Positions 1 through 10,087 of a stretch of 39,602 bases of DNA are shown here, piece by piece (the stretch's first letter is position 1; every line of letters starts with the position of its first letter). The notes under the pieces are model-generated. The model was not told the DNA's origin. It did not search any database and worked only from the letters and a program-made list of their open reading frames with translations. A program made the position numbers and the translations under genes. The stretch is from Chlorogloea sp. CCALA 695 (lineage in GTDB: Bacteria > Cyanobacteriota > Cyanobacteriia > Cyanobacteriales > Chroococcidiopsidaceae): NCBI RefSeq assembly GCF_003003885.1, contig NZ_PVWN01000045.1, forward strand, positions 1 through 39,602, written 5' to 3'.

Positions 1-2
1 CG

Positions 3-81
3 TCCCCTGATGGGGAGGCAAAAAGCGGTGTAGCTCTGCTTCCCGCTTTGTTGCCGTAGGGTTTGGGGGGCAGACCCCCCA
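3..81. other. Three consecutive hairpins before the permease gene
   Basis: Three inverted repeats follow one another. TCCCC/GGGGA (3-7 with 12-16) has a TGAT loop. A 12-bp stem (17-28 with 43-55, one bulged G at 50) encloses a small AGC/GCT hairpin. TGGGGGG/CCCCCCA (64-70 with 75-81) has a CAGA loop. The last is followed about 9 nt later by a run of five T. This could be the terminator region of a gene left of the window, a structured RNA, or a dispersed repeat. No open frame convincingly continues in from the left edge; one frame is open only for the first 56 bases. Confidence 0.45.
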
Positions 82-179
82 TATTCGGTTTTTCTTATAG
101 ATTACCTGGATTGAATTCGCTGACCAAATCCTGTATTATTTGCCTCACGCACCAGCCGCAAATTCTAAGGCTTTAATTT

Positions 180-1076
180 ATGATCACTAAACCAAAGCTA
201 CCTAAGATTTTCTCCTCTGCGGCGCGTCCGAGTATTTCCCAACGATTAATGCTTGTAGGCTTAATTATGAGCCTATTTTTTTTAATCATAGCTCTGTTTG
301 GTTCGGTGTTTCAGGGTTGGGGATGGTTGCAAAACCCCTCGGAGTCGTTAAGTAATCCGATTCACGAACCGCCATCAATCAGTCACTTTTTCGGGACTAG
401 CCAGCAAGGTTACGATGTGTTTTCCCGGACTTTGTTCGGTACTCAAGCCGCGTTGCAAGTAGTGATTTTGGCGACGGTGCTAAGTGTTGTAATTGGCGTT
501 CCCTTGGGACTCGTAAGCGGTTATATTGGCGGCAGGCTCGATCGCATATTAATATTTTTGATGGATACTATCTATACGTTGCCAGGGTTACTGTTATCAG
601 TGACTTTGGCTTTTGTTGTGGGTAGAGGTATATTAAATGCAGCGATCGCTATTAGTATTGCTTACATACCCCAATATTATCGAGTTGTCCGCAATCATAC
701 TGTCAGCGTCAAAACTGAGCTTTTTATTGAAGCGGCGCAATCAATGGGGGCTTCTACTTGGCGGATTTTGTCACGCTACTTATTTCTAAATGTAATTGCT
801 AGTGTCCCGGTATTATTTACTCTCAATGCGGCGGATGCAATTTTAACTCTGGGTGGTTTGGGCTTTTTGGGATTAGGATTGCCTGAACAAGTACCAGAAT
901 GGGGTCACGATTTGCGCCAAGCACTAGAAGCTTTACCTACAGGCATTTGGTGGACGGCGCTGTTTCCGGGACTGGCGATGACTTTAATGGTTGTCGGTTT
1001 GTCTTTGGTAGGAGAGGGGTTAAATGACTTTATTAATCCCCGGTTGCGGAAAGAAAATAATAATTTTGTACCTTGA
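180..1076 (+). CDS. ABC transporter permease, DppC/OppC family
   Basis: Inner-membrane permease subunit of a peptide/nickel-type (DppBC/OppBC) ABC importer, 298 aa, the usual length for a DppC protein. An N-terminal membrane segment (about residues 22-45) is followed by a periplasmic stretch containing FGTSQQGYDVFSR, which matches the conserved FGTDxxGRDxxSR region of DppC proteins. Several further membrane helices follow. The coupling-loop EAA signature is visible as EAAQSMGAS near residue 182. No clear Shine-Dalgarno sequence precedes the ATG. The stop codon abuts the ROK kinase frame, so the two may be cotranscribed. The partner permease, binding protein and ATPases are not in the window. 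The transported substrate cannot be told from sequence. Confidence 0.9.
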   Translation: MITKPKLPKIFSSAARPSISQRLMLVGLIMSLFFLIIALFGSVFQGWGWLQNPSESLSNPIHEPPSISHFFGTSQQGYDVFSRTLFGTQAALQVVILATVLSVVIGVPLGLVSGYIGGRLDRILIFLMDTIYTLPGLLLSVTLAFVVGRGILNAAIAISIAYIPQYYRVVRNHTVSVKTELFIEAAQSMGASTWRILSRYLFLNVIASVPVLFTLNAADAILTLGGLGFLGLGLPEQVPEWGHDLRQALEALPTGIWWTALFPGLAMTLMVVGLSLVGEGLNDFINPRLRKENNNFVP

Positions 1077-1091
1077 ATGTGCGATCGCAAT

Positions 1092-1994
1092 ATGGATAAT
1101 TTCGATATAGAATCTCAAGTAATTGGGATTGATTTAGGTGGTACGGCAATTAAATTAGGGCGATTTACAACCGATGGTAATTGCTTGCAGTCATTAAGCG
1201 TACCTACGCCCCAACCTGCGACACCTACAGATGTTGTAGAAGCGATAGTAAACGCGATTCCGCTTATTGATCCTCAAGGATATAGTAAAGCGGTAGGTAT
1301 TGGTACTCCAGGCCCAGTTGATGCTACAGGAAGAATTGCAGTAGTGGCAATTAATCTAGCTAACTGGCACGATGTCCCTTTAGCGGACTTGTTAGAAGCT
1401 AAACTGAACTTGCCAACATTTTTAGCTAACGATGCTAACTGCGCGGGTTTGGGGGAATATTGGCTAGGCGCAGGTAAGCAGTTTCAAAATTTAATTTTAA
1501 TTACCCTCGGTACGGGAGTAGGTGGGGCAATTATTCTTGATGGTAAATTATTTACCGGACATCGCGGCGCGGCGGGAGAATTAGGACTAATTACTTTAAA
1601 TCCTGATGGACATAGGTGTAATAGTGGCAATCAAGGTTCTTTAGAGCAATATGCTTCAGCGCCAGCTATTCGCCGCCGTACAGGTTTAGAACCCTCGGAA
1701 TTAGGCGCTTTGGCAAGTTCTGGCGACCCAAAAGCCTTGACATTTTGGCAAGAGTATGGTAAAGATTTAGGTACAGGACTGGCAAGTTTAATTTATATTT
1801 TGACACCAGAAGCGATCGCAATTGGTGGTGGTGTATGTGCTAGTTTTGAATTTTTCTTACCTTCAATGCAAGCAGAAATCGAACGCCGAGTTTTGCCTAG
1901 TTCCCGTGCGGGTTTACAGATACTAAGGGCGCAATTAGGCAATCAAGCCGGAATGGTAGGCGCGGCTAAATTAGCAACGTCTTTATTACGGTAG
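1092..1994 (+). CDS. ROK-family sugar kinase (glucokinase-like)
   Basis: Cytoplasmic ATP-dependent hexose kinase of the ROK family, probably a glucokinase. The N-terminal phosphate-binding motif IGIDLGGTAIKLG, the GIGTPGPVD motif, the sugar and catalytic segment LANDANCAGLGEYW and the ATP-binding LITLGTGVGGA are all present. The usual ROK zinc motif CxCGxxGCxE reads CNSGNQGSLE, so only its first cysteine remains and a structural zinc is unlikely. The frame opens at ATG 1077, directly after the permease stop. However, HIP1 (GCGATCGC) occupies codons 2-4 there, and the conserved fold begins after ATG 1092 (MDNFDIESQVIGID), so 1092 is preferred. The stop codon lies inside the first arm of a dispersed repeat. 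Confidence 0.88.
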   Translation: MDNFDIESQVIGIDLGGTAIKLGRFTTDGNCLQSLSVPTPQPATPTDVVEAIVNAIPLIDPQGYSKAVGIGTPGPVDATGRIAVVAINLANWHDVPLADLLEAKLNLPTFLANDANCAGLGEYWLGAGKQFQNLILITLGTGVGGAIILDGKLFTGHRGAAGELGLITLNPDGHRCNSGNQGSLEQYASAPAIRRRTGLEPSELGALASSGDPKALTFWQEYGKDLGTGLASLIYILTPEAIAIGGGVCASFEFFLPSMQAEIERRVLPSSRAGLQILRAQLGNQAGMVGAAKLATSLLR

Positions 1995-2041
1995 AGACGT
2001 TGCATTATTTATGTAGAGACGTTGCACTGCAACGTCTCTAC
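1974..2041. repeat. Cluster of dispersed palindromic repeat arms, including a perfect 29-nt palindrome
   Basis: 2013-2041 is a perfect hairpin: arm GTAGAGACGTTGCA, one central base, then the exact reverse complement. A lone forward arm lies at 1991-2004. A partial reverse arm, GCAACGTCT (1974-1982), lies inside the end of the kinase gene and pairs with 1995-2003. The same element with a compensated base change occurs at 27555-27583. It lies between the convergent kinase and pyrG genes and may help end transcription, although no T-run follows. Similar GTAGAGACGT-type repeats are, to my knowledge, common in cyanobacterial genomes. Confidence 0.85.
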
Positions 2042-2048
2042 CAACGTT

Positions 2049-3692
<1,644 letters not shown>

Positions 3693-3796
3693 TTAGCCGT
3701 AAAAACAATTATATAAATCCACCCCGTTAATTGTGCCACAATACTCGCTGTTAGCTTTTGAGGGGAAGTGCGAAGTGCAATCGCGCTATTGGCGAT

Positions 3797-5566
3797 ATGA
3801 TAAACACCTATTACTATTTTGGCGTGAGAAAAATTTTAGGATCGGTAGCATTAGGGACAGTAGTAATTACATCCCCAGCGATCGCACAAACTTTGAAAGT
3901 AGTTTATCCTCCCACCGATCATCAAACTACAGCTAACCAAATATTTTTGATTGGTACAGCACCAAAAGGGCAAGTATTAGTAAACGGTAAACCTATACAA
4001 CGCAGTCCGGCGGGACATTTTGCCCCTAGTTTCCCTTTAAAAGTGGGAGATAATTTATTTACTTTGCGCTACCAAAATCAGCAAGTAGAAATTAAAGTCA
4101 AACGTTTATCTACAATTCAAGCACCGCCAAAGGGATTAGCCTTTGCTCCTGATTCTCTAACGCCATCAGTAGATATAGCAAGGCTTCCAGGAGAAATTAT
4201 TTGTTTTAGTGCGGTTTCTTCTCCAAATGCCAAAGTTAAAGTTAATCTAGCCAATCAAACTATTGCTTTACTTCCTCAGTCCCAAAATGTCCAGTTGCCT
4301 CCTAATTCTGCGGCGCTGACGCAACAAAATCGACCGATTACAGCATCGGTCGCAGGTAAGTACACAGGTTGTACAACGGCTTTGCAACCAGCTAGTTTAG
4401 GATTACCCGAGTTTGCGCTAACTATTGATGGCAAAACAACTAAACAACTAGGTACAGGTAAAATAACCATTCTTTCCCCTTTACAACTAGAAGTTGCCGA
4501 AGTAACCGCCGTTTCTGGCGTAGCGCGAACGGGTGCGAGTACCGATAGTTCTCGGCTTACTCCATTACCCAAGGGTACGCAGGCGACAATTACGGCTAAA
4601 GAAGGGGAATGGTTGCGCTTAGATTATGGTGGTTGGATTAATAGTAAAGAAACACGCATTTTAAAAAGTATAACGCCGCCTAATTCAATTATTCGCAGCG
4701 TCCGCGCTCGTCAGGTCGAGGGAGCAACAGAAGTAGTATTTCCTTTGCAAGTACCTGTACCTGTAAGCGTCCAGCAAGGCGAAAAGTCTTTTACTTTGAC
4801 GCTCTACAACACCACCGCCGAAACTGACATTATCCGCCTAGATGATGACCCGCTAATTTCTCGCCTAGATTGGCAACAGGTGGCTCCTAAGCAGGTGCAA
4901 TATACGTTTAACCTCAAAGCTGCCCAACAGTGGGGATATAAGCTTAGATACGACGGTACGAGCTTAGTTTTAACTTTGCGCCATCCGCCCAAAAGGGGAC
5001 AAAATGCCCCACTTAAAGGAATTAAAATTTTGCTCGATCCTGGTCATGGGGGCAAAGAATTAGGCTCAAGAGGTCCTACAGGTTATCCCGAAAAAGACAT
5101 TAATTTACTGATATCTAAATTGGTGAGAGAACAGTTAGTAGCAAAGGGGGCAACAGTTTATATGACCAGAGAAGATGATAGAGAGGTAGGATTAGGCGAT
5201 CGCGTAACAGCGATCGATAAACTTGAACCAAACCTCGCTCTTTCTATCCACTACAACGCTTTACCTGATGGCGGCGATGCTATCAACACAAAAGGAATAG
5301 CGGCTTTTTGGTACAACGCCCAAGCCCATAGCCTATCTTTATTTCTGCACAATTATTTAGTCAAAAAGCTGGCTCGTCCTTCCTATGGCGTTTATTGGAA
5401 TAACTTAGCTCTAACCCGCCCCACTACTGCGCCCTCGGTATTGCTAGAACTAGGTTTTATGATTAATCCTACAGAGTTTGAATGGATTACTAACGCGCAA
5501 GAACAACAAAAATTAGCAAGAGCAATTTCTGATGGTGTAGCCGAATGGGTTAATAGTGGTCAATAA
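3797..5566 (+). CDS. Exported N-acetylmuramoyl-L-alanine amidase (Amidase_3 family)
   Basis: Periplasmic zinc amidase that cleaves the amide bond between MurNAc and the stem peptide, used in cell separation. The N-terminus is a signal peptide ending near SPAIAQ. Long beta-rich domains follow (an SH3-like stretch around GTQATITAKEGEWLRLDYGG, then an AMIN-like region), and the last 180 residues are the catalytic domain. Counted from ATG 3797 (589 aa), zinc ligands are His417 in DPGHGG, Glu432 in PEKD and His485 in SIHYN; the catalytic Glu551 is in LLELGFM. The frame also opens at TTG 3758, but that start would put extra charged residues before the signal peptide. GTG 3824 (VRKILGS) is a plausible alternative start. 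No good ribosome site separates 3797 from 3824. Confidence 0.9.
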   Translation: MINTYYYFGVRKILGSVALGTVVITSPAIAQTLKVVYPPTDHQTTANQIFLIGTAPKGQVLVNGKPIQRSPAGHFAPSFPLKVGDNLFTLRYQNQQVEIKVKRLSTIQAPPKGLAFAPDSLTPSVDIARLPGEIICFSAVSSPNAKVKVNLANQTIALLPQSQNVQLPPNSAALTQQNRPITASVAGKYTGCTTALQPASLGLPEFALTIDGKTTKQLGTGKITILSPLQLEVAEVTAVSGVARTGASTDSSRLTPLPKGTQATITAKEGEWLRLDYGGWINSKETRILKSITPPNSIIRSVRARQVEGATEVVFPLQVPVPVSVQQGEKSFTLTLYNTTAETDIIRLDDDPLISRLDWQQVAPKQVQYTFNLKAAQQWGYKLRYDGTSLVLTLRHPPKRGQNAPLKGIKILLDPGHGGKELGSRGPTGYPEKDINLLISKLVREQLVAKGATVYMTREDDREVGLGDRVTAIDKLEPNLALSIHYNALPDGGDAINTKGIAAFWYNAQAHSLSLFLHNYLVKKLARPSYGVYWNNLALTRPTTAPSVLLELGFMINPTEFEWITNAQEQQKLARAISDGVAEWVNSGQ

Positions 5567-5641
5567 CCATCATGGCTTTGCAGCATTGCTGAACTTCATG
5601 CTAAAGTGCCTTTCAATTCTGAGAAGCTAGTTCAACATCAA

Positions 5642-6427
5642 TTAGGCGATCACGCTTGCTATTTGCCTAACTTGCTCTACAGGCAAGTTTAACGCCCCCG
5701 CTATTTGTTCTACGCTCAAGCCAAGCTTTAACAAGTTGGGGATAGCTTCTTGTTTAGCCTCTTGTCTAGCTTCTTGGGCAACTTCTTGAAAATACCGAGT
5801 TTTCTTTAATTCATCTAGTCCAAACATAGCTTCTAATTCCTTGGGTGTAAGTTCTGGTAACTTGTACAGTATTATTCTCTCAATTAATGCTACAACTCCC
5901 TTTCTTAGGGCTTCATCAACAATTTCTTGGTTGGCTCGATTAAATAGCTCTTTAGCTAAATTAACGGCTTTTTTCTTCGTTTCCACTACTAATTTAACTA
6001 TACCAACCCCGATTGATTGCTCTGAAACTTCACCTAATTCATCTAAATAAATTCGCCTCACTCTTTGGCTAGTCAGCAACTCAATAAATTGCGGGAGGTT
6101 GCCAGGATCTAAGCTTCTTTGCTTAAATACTACTACTGCGCGCCAGTCATTAGGGCGATCGCACCTTGAAATATACAAAAAAATTTCTCCAAACAAGCGA
6201 TGATAAATTCTTTTATCGGTTTGAAACTGTACTTCTGCAAAGTAAATCGGCTCGTCTACAGAGTCTTCCCTAGGCAAAAATAACCCATCCAGCCGAAAAG
6301 CTAGTTGCTTAATTTCTGTGGATGTAAATTCATAACCACTATTTGCTAAAGCAGGCTGTTCGATAAGTTGAAAAAATGCGGCGGGGAATGTTTGGAATAA
6401 TTGATAGAAAATTGTGTCAGTTTTCAC
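5642..6427 (-). CDS. DUF2887 / Rpn-like nuclease family protein
   Basis: Resembles the DUF2887 group of the Rpn (recombination-promoting nuclease, PD-(D/E)XK-like) families that are abundant in cyanobacteria; about 261 aa. The predicted nuclease core holds the Asp of RLDGLFLPRED and the FAEVQFQTD strand, where the usual (D/E)XK lysine position is occupied by Gln, as is common in this group. The C-terminus has a charged EARQEAKQEA segment and a helix-turn-helix-like tail (LSVEQIAGALNLPVEQVRQI). The frame extends up to TTG 6454, but VKTDTIFYQLF matches the usual family start, so GTG 6427 is chosen. Biological role is not established. It stands alone and converges with the amidase gene. Confidence 0.75.
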   Translation of the reverse strand: MKTDTIFYQLFQTFPAAFFQLIEQPALANSGYEFTSTEIKQLAFRLDGLFLPREDSVDEPIYFAEVQFQTDKRIYHRLFGEIFLYISRCDRPNDWRAVVVFKQRSLDPGNLPQFIELLTSQRVRRIYLDELGEVSEQSIGVGIVKLVVETKKKAVNLAKELFNRANQEIVDEALRKGVVALIERIILYKLPELTPKELEAMFGLDELKKTRYFQEVAQEARQEAKQEAIPNLLKLGLSVEQIAGALNLPVEQVRQIASVIA

Positions 6428-6488
6428 TATTAACACTCGTAACAATCTAGCCAAAAGCTTAAACTCTTGGCTAGTAATCGATTATTGC

Positions 6489-7058
6489 TTATTCTTGAGG
6501 TATTTCTGCCAATACTCTTTCTTTATCTAAGCGGCGCTTTTTGGCGTAAAGTTGAATCGTTACTGCCATAGCGATAATCATCGCAAAAATTACCCAAGCC
6601 GTTAAATCGGTTGGTAAGTTGTCTTTAAAGATAGCCAACATTACGATCGCAACTAGCAATATAGTAGGCGCTTCGTTAAATGCCCGCAACTGTTGACCGC
6701 TCCAAGTACATTCATTTTTTTCTAGTTGCTTCATTAGCCGTTTGCAGTAGTGATGATAACCAAGCAAAAGCACCACAAACGCTAATTTGATATGCAGCCA
6801 ACCTTGTTTGAGAACGTCAGGTTCGGTTGTTACAAGTCCAATCGCCATCGCAATTGTAACTAGCATTCCTGGGGTGGTAATGATGCTGTATAGCCGTTGT
6901 TCCATCAATTGATATTGATTTTTGAGAATTGTTTTTGCAGGTTCGGGTTCGGCATTAGCTTCAACGTGATAGATAAAAAGCCGCACTAAGTAAAATAATC
7001 CAGCAAACCAAACGACGAAACCGACAATATGAAATGCTTTAAACCAGTAGTAAGCCAT
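6489..7058 (-). CDS. hemJ: HemJ-type protoporphyrinogen IX oxidase
   Basis: Membrane protein of the HemJ (UPF0093, CopD-related) family, 189 aa, which oxidises protoporphyrinogen IX to protoporphyrin IX for haem and chlorophyll synthesis. Most cyanobacteria use HemJ rather than HemG or HemY. The N-terminal helix carries a conserved histidine in WFKAFHIVGFVVWFAGLFYL. A later helix shows GWLHIKLAFVVLLLGYHHYCKRL with several His and Lys residues. About four membrane segments are visible. The start ATG is the natural one for the family. It is the second of three minus-strand genes here, without clear operon linkage to the carotenoid oxygenase 105 bases upstream. Confidence 0.9.
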   Translation of the reverse strand: MAYYWFKAFHIVGFVVWFAGLFYLVRLFIYHVEANAEPEPAKTILKNQYQLMEQRLYSIITTPGMLVTIAMAIGLVTTEPDVLKQGWLHIKLAFVVLLLGYHHYCKRLMKQLEKNECTWSGQQLRAFNEAPTILLVAIVMLAIFKDNLPTDLTAWVIFAMIIAMAVTIQLYAKKRRLDKERVLAEIPQE

Positions 7059-7163
7059 AAAATATTTTAATTTAACGGTATTACAGAGCGTTGAGACGCA
7101 AATATATTTTTACCGAGTACAGTGCCTTGACGCGACATTAATTGGTGAAATCCTCATTAAACT

Positions 7164-8588
7164 TTACGCAGACTGCCATGTACCGTGAAAACCTGGCGGA
7201 ATAACACTCGGTAAGCTTAATTTGCAAATAGGTTCTCGATCCAATCCTTCACTATCTAATACCCAAACTTCACTTGTATTTGTATTTCCATCGTAAACAA
7301 CGGTTACTATCCAGCCAGTATCAGGGTTTTCAGGATTTGGCGCAAATATTGGCTCACTGGGATAACGATTTTCTCCCATATCAGCAATGGTAAGCGTATC
7401 AGTTTTAGAATCAAAACGCGCGATCGCCCCAAATATTTCAATGCTTGGGCAGGTTCCCTGACGCTGTAACGATAAGTAGGTAGAACTTTCCTGTTTTCCT
7501 ACTTGCTGGGGTGGTACTACCGGAAATTCGCAATGATGATCTAAAATTTGTTCGTTGGCTACTACTCCTGTATCAGGATTTAGATTGACTTGCCATAACG
7601 TACTTTTAGCAGCGCTGTGAGTTTCCCCCGTCGCAACTTCTTTAAGATATTGATTTGTTACAAAATCTTCGTAACGTACCATTCCCGCAATGATCGCCCC
7701 GCTATCATCCACGTAGCCATTGCTAAAGTGCCATTGATACCAGGGGTCTGTTTCGCCGCGATTAACTAACTCTAGGCTGTCACGGTCAAAAACTAGCCAT
7801 TGCGTGCCTATTTTTGGCTGCCATTGCAAAGCCTCGCTATAGCTGCTCAATCCTAATAATATTGGTAATGGGTTTACGCGCACTGGTGGCACAAAAAACA
7901 CCAGATACTGCCCCGCTAAAACAAAATCATGAATTAGAGGTACGCCATCAAGCTTTGTTGCGGATTTTTTGATAATTTTACCTGTGCGATCACTCTTATA
8001 AATATTTAAAATCGAGTTTTTGCCAGGACTTACACCAAAATTAAATATTTCTCCTGTCTTAAAATCGCGCTTTGGATGGGCTGAATAAGGTAAGTTGTCC
8101 TCAAGCCCATCTAAACTATCCATTCCCTTCGTTGCCAAAGTCTGCAAATCCATTGCGTGAGGTTTTCCACCTTCCCACAATGCCAAAAGTTTGTCAGGCA
8201 ACGCCAAAACCGACGTATTAGCCACATTTTTCATTGGTTTACGCCATTGATTCCAAACTGCACCGGGAGCCGTCATGCCATAGTTGCCATAAAGCAATTT
8301 CCCCGCCGCTTCTTCTTCCTCATAGCCCGCCGTTTGCACGTAACGATAAGTTCCGATTGCGCCCTCATTGCCAAAATCTACCCCTAAAACTGCGCCATCA
8401 CCATCAAACCAATGTCCCACCCGAATACCGCCACGCTCTAGCCTTGCTGGCCCATTGCGGTACAATTGGCCCCCCAAACTGTGGGGGATACTACCGGAAA
8501 TAATCGGTAACTTTGTTGCAGCAAATTCTGTTGCGGGTTTAGAAATAGCTTTTGCCCAGTTGCTTGATAATTTGTTTGCTACGTGCAT
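7164..8588 (-). CDS. Carotenoid cleavage oxygenase (apocarotenoid 15,15'-oxygenase-like)
   Basis: Iron(II)-dependent carotenoid oxygenase of the RPE65/CCD family, 474 aa, most like the cyanobacterial apocarotenal 15,15'-oxygenase that cuts apocarotenoids to retinal. The four family histidines that bind iron are visible at about residues 171 (SAHPKRD), 220 (LIHDF), 287 (YQWHFSN) and 468 (GFHGTW, almost at the C-terminus). The N-terminus contains the family motif GQLYRNGPARLERGG followed by HWFDGDGAV. The retinal product could serve rhodopsins or signalling, but none is encoded here. Divergent from the PhnD-like gene across a 144-base gap. Exact substrate preference cannot be read from sequence. 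Confidence 0.92.
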   Translation of the reverse strand: MHVANKLSSNWAKAISKPATEFAATKLPIISGSIPHSLGGQLYRNGPARLERGGIRVGHWFDGDGAVLGVDFGNEGAIGTYRYVQTAGYEEEEAAGKLLYGNYGMTAPGAVWNQWRKPMKNVANTSVLALPDKLLALWEGGKPHAMDLQTLATKGMDSLDGLEDNLPYSAHPKRDFKTGEIFNFGVSPGKNSILNIYKSDRTGKIIKKSATKLDGVPLIHDFVLAGQYLVFFVPPVRVNPLPILLGLSSYSEALQWQPKIGTQWLVFDRDSLELVNRGETDPWYQWHFSNGYVDDSGAIIAGMVRYEDFVTNQYLKEVATGETHSAAKSTLWQVNLNPDTGVVANEQILDHHCEFPVVPPQQVGKQESSTYLSLQRQGTCPSIEIFGAIARFDSKTDTLTIADMGENRYPSEPIFAPNPENPDTGWIVTVVYDGNTNTSEVWVLDSEGLDREPICKLSLPSVIPPGFHGTWQSA

Positions 8589-8732
8589 TACTGTTTTATA
8601 ATTGCCTAAAATACTACTCTAGTGCGAAGTTGATGGAGACGGCAAAGTTGAGTTGAGTTTATACAATAAGTAGGTAAACGCAGTTAAAACTTAGTAAATT
8701 ACCGACTAAACAGTATTTTGCCCTGCTAAAAA

Positions 8733-9950
8733 ATGCAACTACTTTCTAAAAGTCAAAATAAAGTATTAATTTTGTCTGCAATTAGTTTAGCGATCGCGTT
8801 AGCTATTAGTGGCGGTATATTTAAAGTCTGGCAATTAAATAAGCCTTGCTCTAACAAAAGTGAGAAAAGAGTTTGGAATAATTGTTACAAAAATTTGTTG
8901 GTAAAGCCATTAGTTATTGGGATAGCCAGCCCACCAAAGACGGAAGATTATGATACTTTAGCCGCTTATTTGCAAAAGAAACTTAATCTTAAAGTTGAAA
9001 TTGATCGAAATACACCTTACAGGCAAAATTCTCAGCGTATTGCTAGTAAAGAGTGGGATATTGCTTTTACGCGATCGCCAATTTTTTCGATTGTAGCCGA
9101 AGATAATAATTACTCTGGTATAGCTACAATGTACCCTGATAATCCTTATTATCGAGGGGCTTTGTATGTTCGCGCCGATAGTAATATTCAATCTATTGCT
9201 GATATCAATTCCACGACTACTATTGCTTTAGGAAGCCCCGAATCTGCCCCTACATTTCATTTACCAATTTATACTTTGTACGGCAAATCATTGCGTATAG
9301 GGACAGGTTATAGTCCTACAAAAGCTAGAGAATTAGTTAAATCAGGACAAGTTGATATTGCCTCTAGTCGGTACGATTTAATTAAAGATGATTCTCAACT
9401 AAGAATAATTCATATTAGTAAAGCTATTCCGGGTGCGGGAGTTTATTTATCTCCTAAATTATCTCAGGAGGATAGAGGAAAGATTAATAATATCCTGTTA
9501 AATGCACCAGCAGCAATCCGTACTAAAGCTAATTATGGAGCCGGAGAAATCCCTGATTATGATGAGCTAAGAAAAATCATAATTAGAACCGAGTCAATAT
9601 TAAGTTGTCCTGAGTTTAAGTTAAGTTCTCTTAGCTTGGAAAAAACCGTAAATGTGTTTTGTAAAGAACAAAATCAGCAACAAAATATTATTCAAGGACA
9701 AGTTACAGAATATACAGTATTAAATTCAGAAAGTATAGAGCTTAAAGTAGTAACGCCAGCCAAGGAAGTTTATAGAATAATGGTGTTGAGACAAACTCTC
9801 AATCAAATTCCCCTTAATCCTATAGATGCAATAGATCAAACCGTACAACTAAAAAATGTAGTGCCAAAAAGACTAGGTGATGGAAGTTGGCAAGTAGTAG
9901 TTATAGAACCCGATCAATTAGCTTTACTAAGTGATTTTAGCTTAGATTAA
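8733..9950 (+). CDS. Orphan PhnD-like substrate-binding protein with an extra C-terminal domain
   Basis: The N-terminal half resembles PhnD-type periplasmic binding proteins for phosphonate or phosphite. A membrane anchor or signal (about residues 11-33) is followed by VIGIASPPKTEDYDTLAAYL, then WDIAFTRSPIFSIV, and a second lobe with ALGSPESAPTFHLPIY. From about residue 310 there is an additional beta-rich domain (IIQGQVTEYTVLNSESIELK), possibly an OB-like fold, that standard PhnD proteins lack. No permease or ATPase gene is adjacent, so it may be a sensor-type or membrane-tethered binding protein rather than a transporter subunit. Composition is A/T-rich. The ligand is unknown. Confidence 0.7.
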   Translation: MQLLSKSQNKVLILSAISLAIALAISGGIFKVWQLNKPCSNKSEKRVWNNCYKNLLVKPLVIGIASPPKTEDYDTLAAYLQKKLNLKVEIDRNTPYRQNSQRIASKEWDIAFTRSPIFSIVAEDNNYSGIATMYPDNPYYRGALYVRADSNIQSIADINSTTTIALGSPESAPTFHLPIYTLYGKSLRIGTGYSPTKARELVKSGQVDIASSRYDLIKDDSQLRIIHISKAIPGAGVYLSPKLSQEDRGKINNILLNAPAAIRTKANYGAGEIPDYDELRKIIIRTESILSCPEFKLSSLSLEKTVNVFCKEQNQQQNIIQGQVTEYTVLNSESIELKVVTPAKEVYRIMVLRQTLNQIPLNPIDAIDQTVQLKNVVPKRLGDGSWQVVVIEPDQLALLSDFSLD

Positions 9951-10087
9951 GACTTGATAATAAGGTTTTATCCTGCTAAAGTGTGATAGCCAAAATTTTA
10001 TGTTGACTAGCGTAGGATTGCGAAGGCGGTTAGACGTAGTTAAAGCCGAAAATAGACAAGTAATAAATTAATTTACTTGGTCAGAAT

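Noticed and set aside
3733-3936. Open frame overlapping the start of the amidase gene
   Set aside because: Out of frame with the amidase, no family features, low-complexity serine-rich tail; a shadow frame.
8157-8601. Several plus-strand frames antisense to the carotenoid oxygenase
   Set aside because: They mirror a well-supported gene and show no protein-like features or ribosome sites.
8600-8732. Promoter pair for the PhnD-like gene around TACAAT (8662-8667)
   Set aside because: No TTGACA-like hexamer at the correct distance; too weak to report.
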